Shown: positions 5,001-7,244 of the stretch, piece after piece
Layout: every line of letters starts with the position of its first letter
Numbering within the stretch: the stretch's first letter is position 1
From: Propionivibrio sp.
GTDB lineage: Bacteria > Pseudomonadota > Gammaproteobacteria > Burkholderiales > Rhodocyclaceae
Direction of reading: 5' to 3'
Assembly (NCBI GenBank): GCA_003249625.1
Contig: QKII01000251.1
Coordinates: 1-7,244, forward strand
Length of the DNA stretch: 7,244 nt
Notes under the pieces: generated by a model
What the model was told of the DNA's origin: nothing
The model's input: only the letters and a program-made list of their open reading frames with translations
Database searches by the model: none
Made by a program: the position numbers and the translations under genes

Positions 5001-7244
<2,244 letters not shown>

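Overview
The window looks like chromosomal DNA of a free-living proteobacterium, most likely beta- or gammaproteobacterial. The reasons are a classical OxyR with Cys199 and Cys208 in E. coli numbering, ATAG-N7-CTAT OxyR sites, an oxyR-katG tandem, a Liv-type ABC permease pair, strong Shine-Dalgarno sites, and a dispersed palindromic repeat of a kind I associate from memory with these groups. I cannot name a genus. The oxyR-katG half is clearly GC-rich. The middle (about 2190-3935) is visibly poorer in G+C by eye.

Layout. (1) Positions 1-1028, minus strand: the start of livM (cut by the left window edge) and complete livH. These are the two membrane subunits of a branched-chain amino acid/amide/urea-type (HAAT) ABC importer, joined by a 4-nt GTGA overlap. 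livH probably starts at a TTG behind a near-perfect AAGGAGG. (2) Positions 1166-1999, plus strand: a divergently transcribed TrmB-type HTH regulator. A perfect 20-bp palindrome in the 137-bp gap is the obvious operator candidate. (3) Positions 2001-2190: a non-coding, highly palindromic element with a perfect 16-bp stem, probably a copy of a dispersed chromosomal repeat. (4) Positions 2315-3742: a secreted right-handed beta-helix protein of unknown function with about 20-residue tandem coils, followed by a strong intrinsic terminator. (5) Positions 3936-4916: oxyR, with an ATAG-N7-CTAT dyad just before its start codon. (6) Positions 5164-7244: katG (catalase-peroxidase), running off the right edge. 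Its 247-bp upstream region carries a correctly phased OxyR box next to a weak promoter, followed by a long leader with small hairpins.

How the genes work together. oxyR and katG form a recognisable peroxide-defence module: OxyR senses H2O2 through Cys199/Cys208 and should activate katG and control itself through the sites described. The liv genes and the TrmB-type regulator form a separate, probably substrate-responsive uptake module. The beta-helix gene has its own leader and terminator and looks like an independent, possibly acquired, unit. I found no CRISPR array, RNA gene, transposase, toxin-antitoxin pair or defence cassette. I see no clear new multi-gene system. The least explained items are the beta-helix protein, the 20-bp operator with its regulator, and the palindromic repeat.
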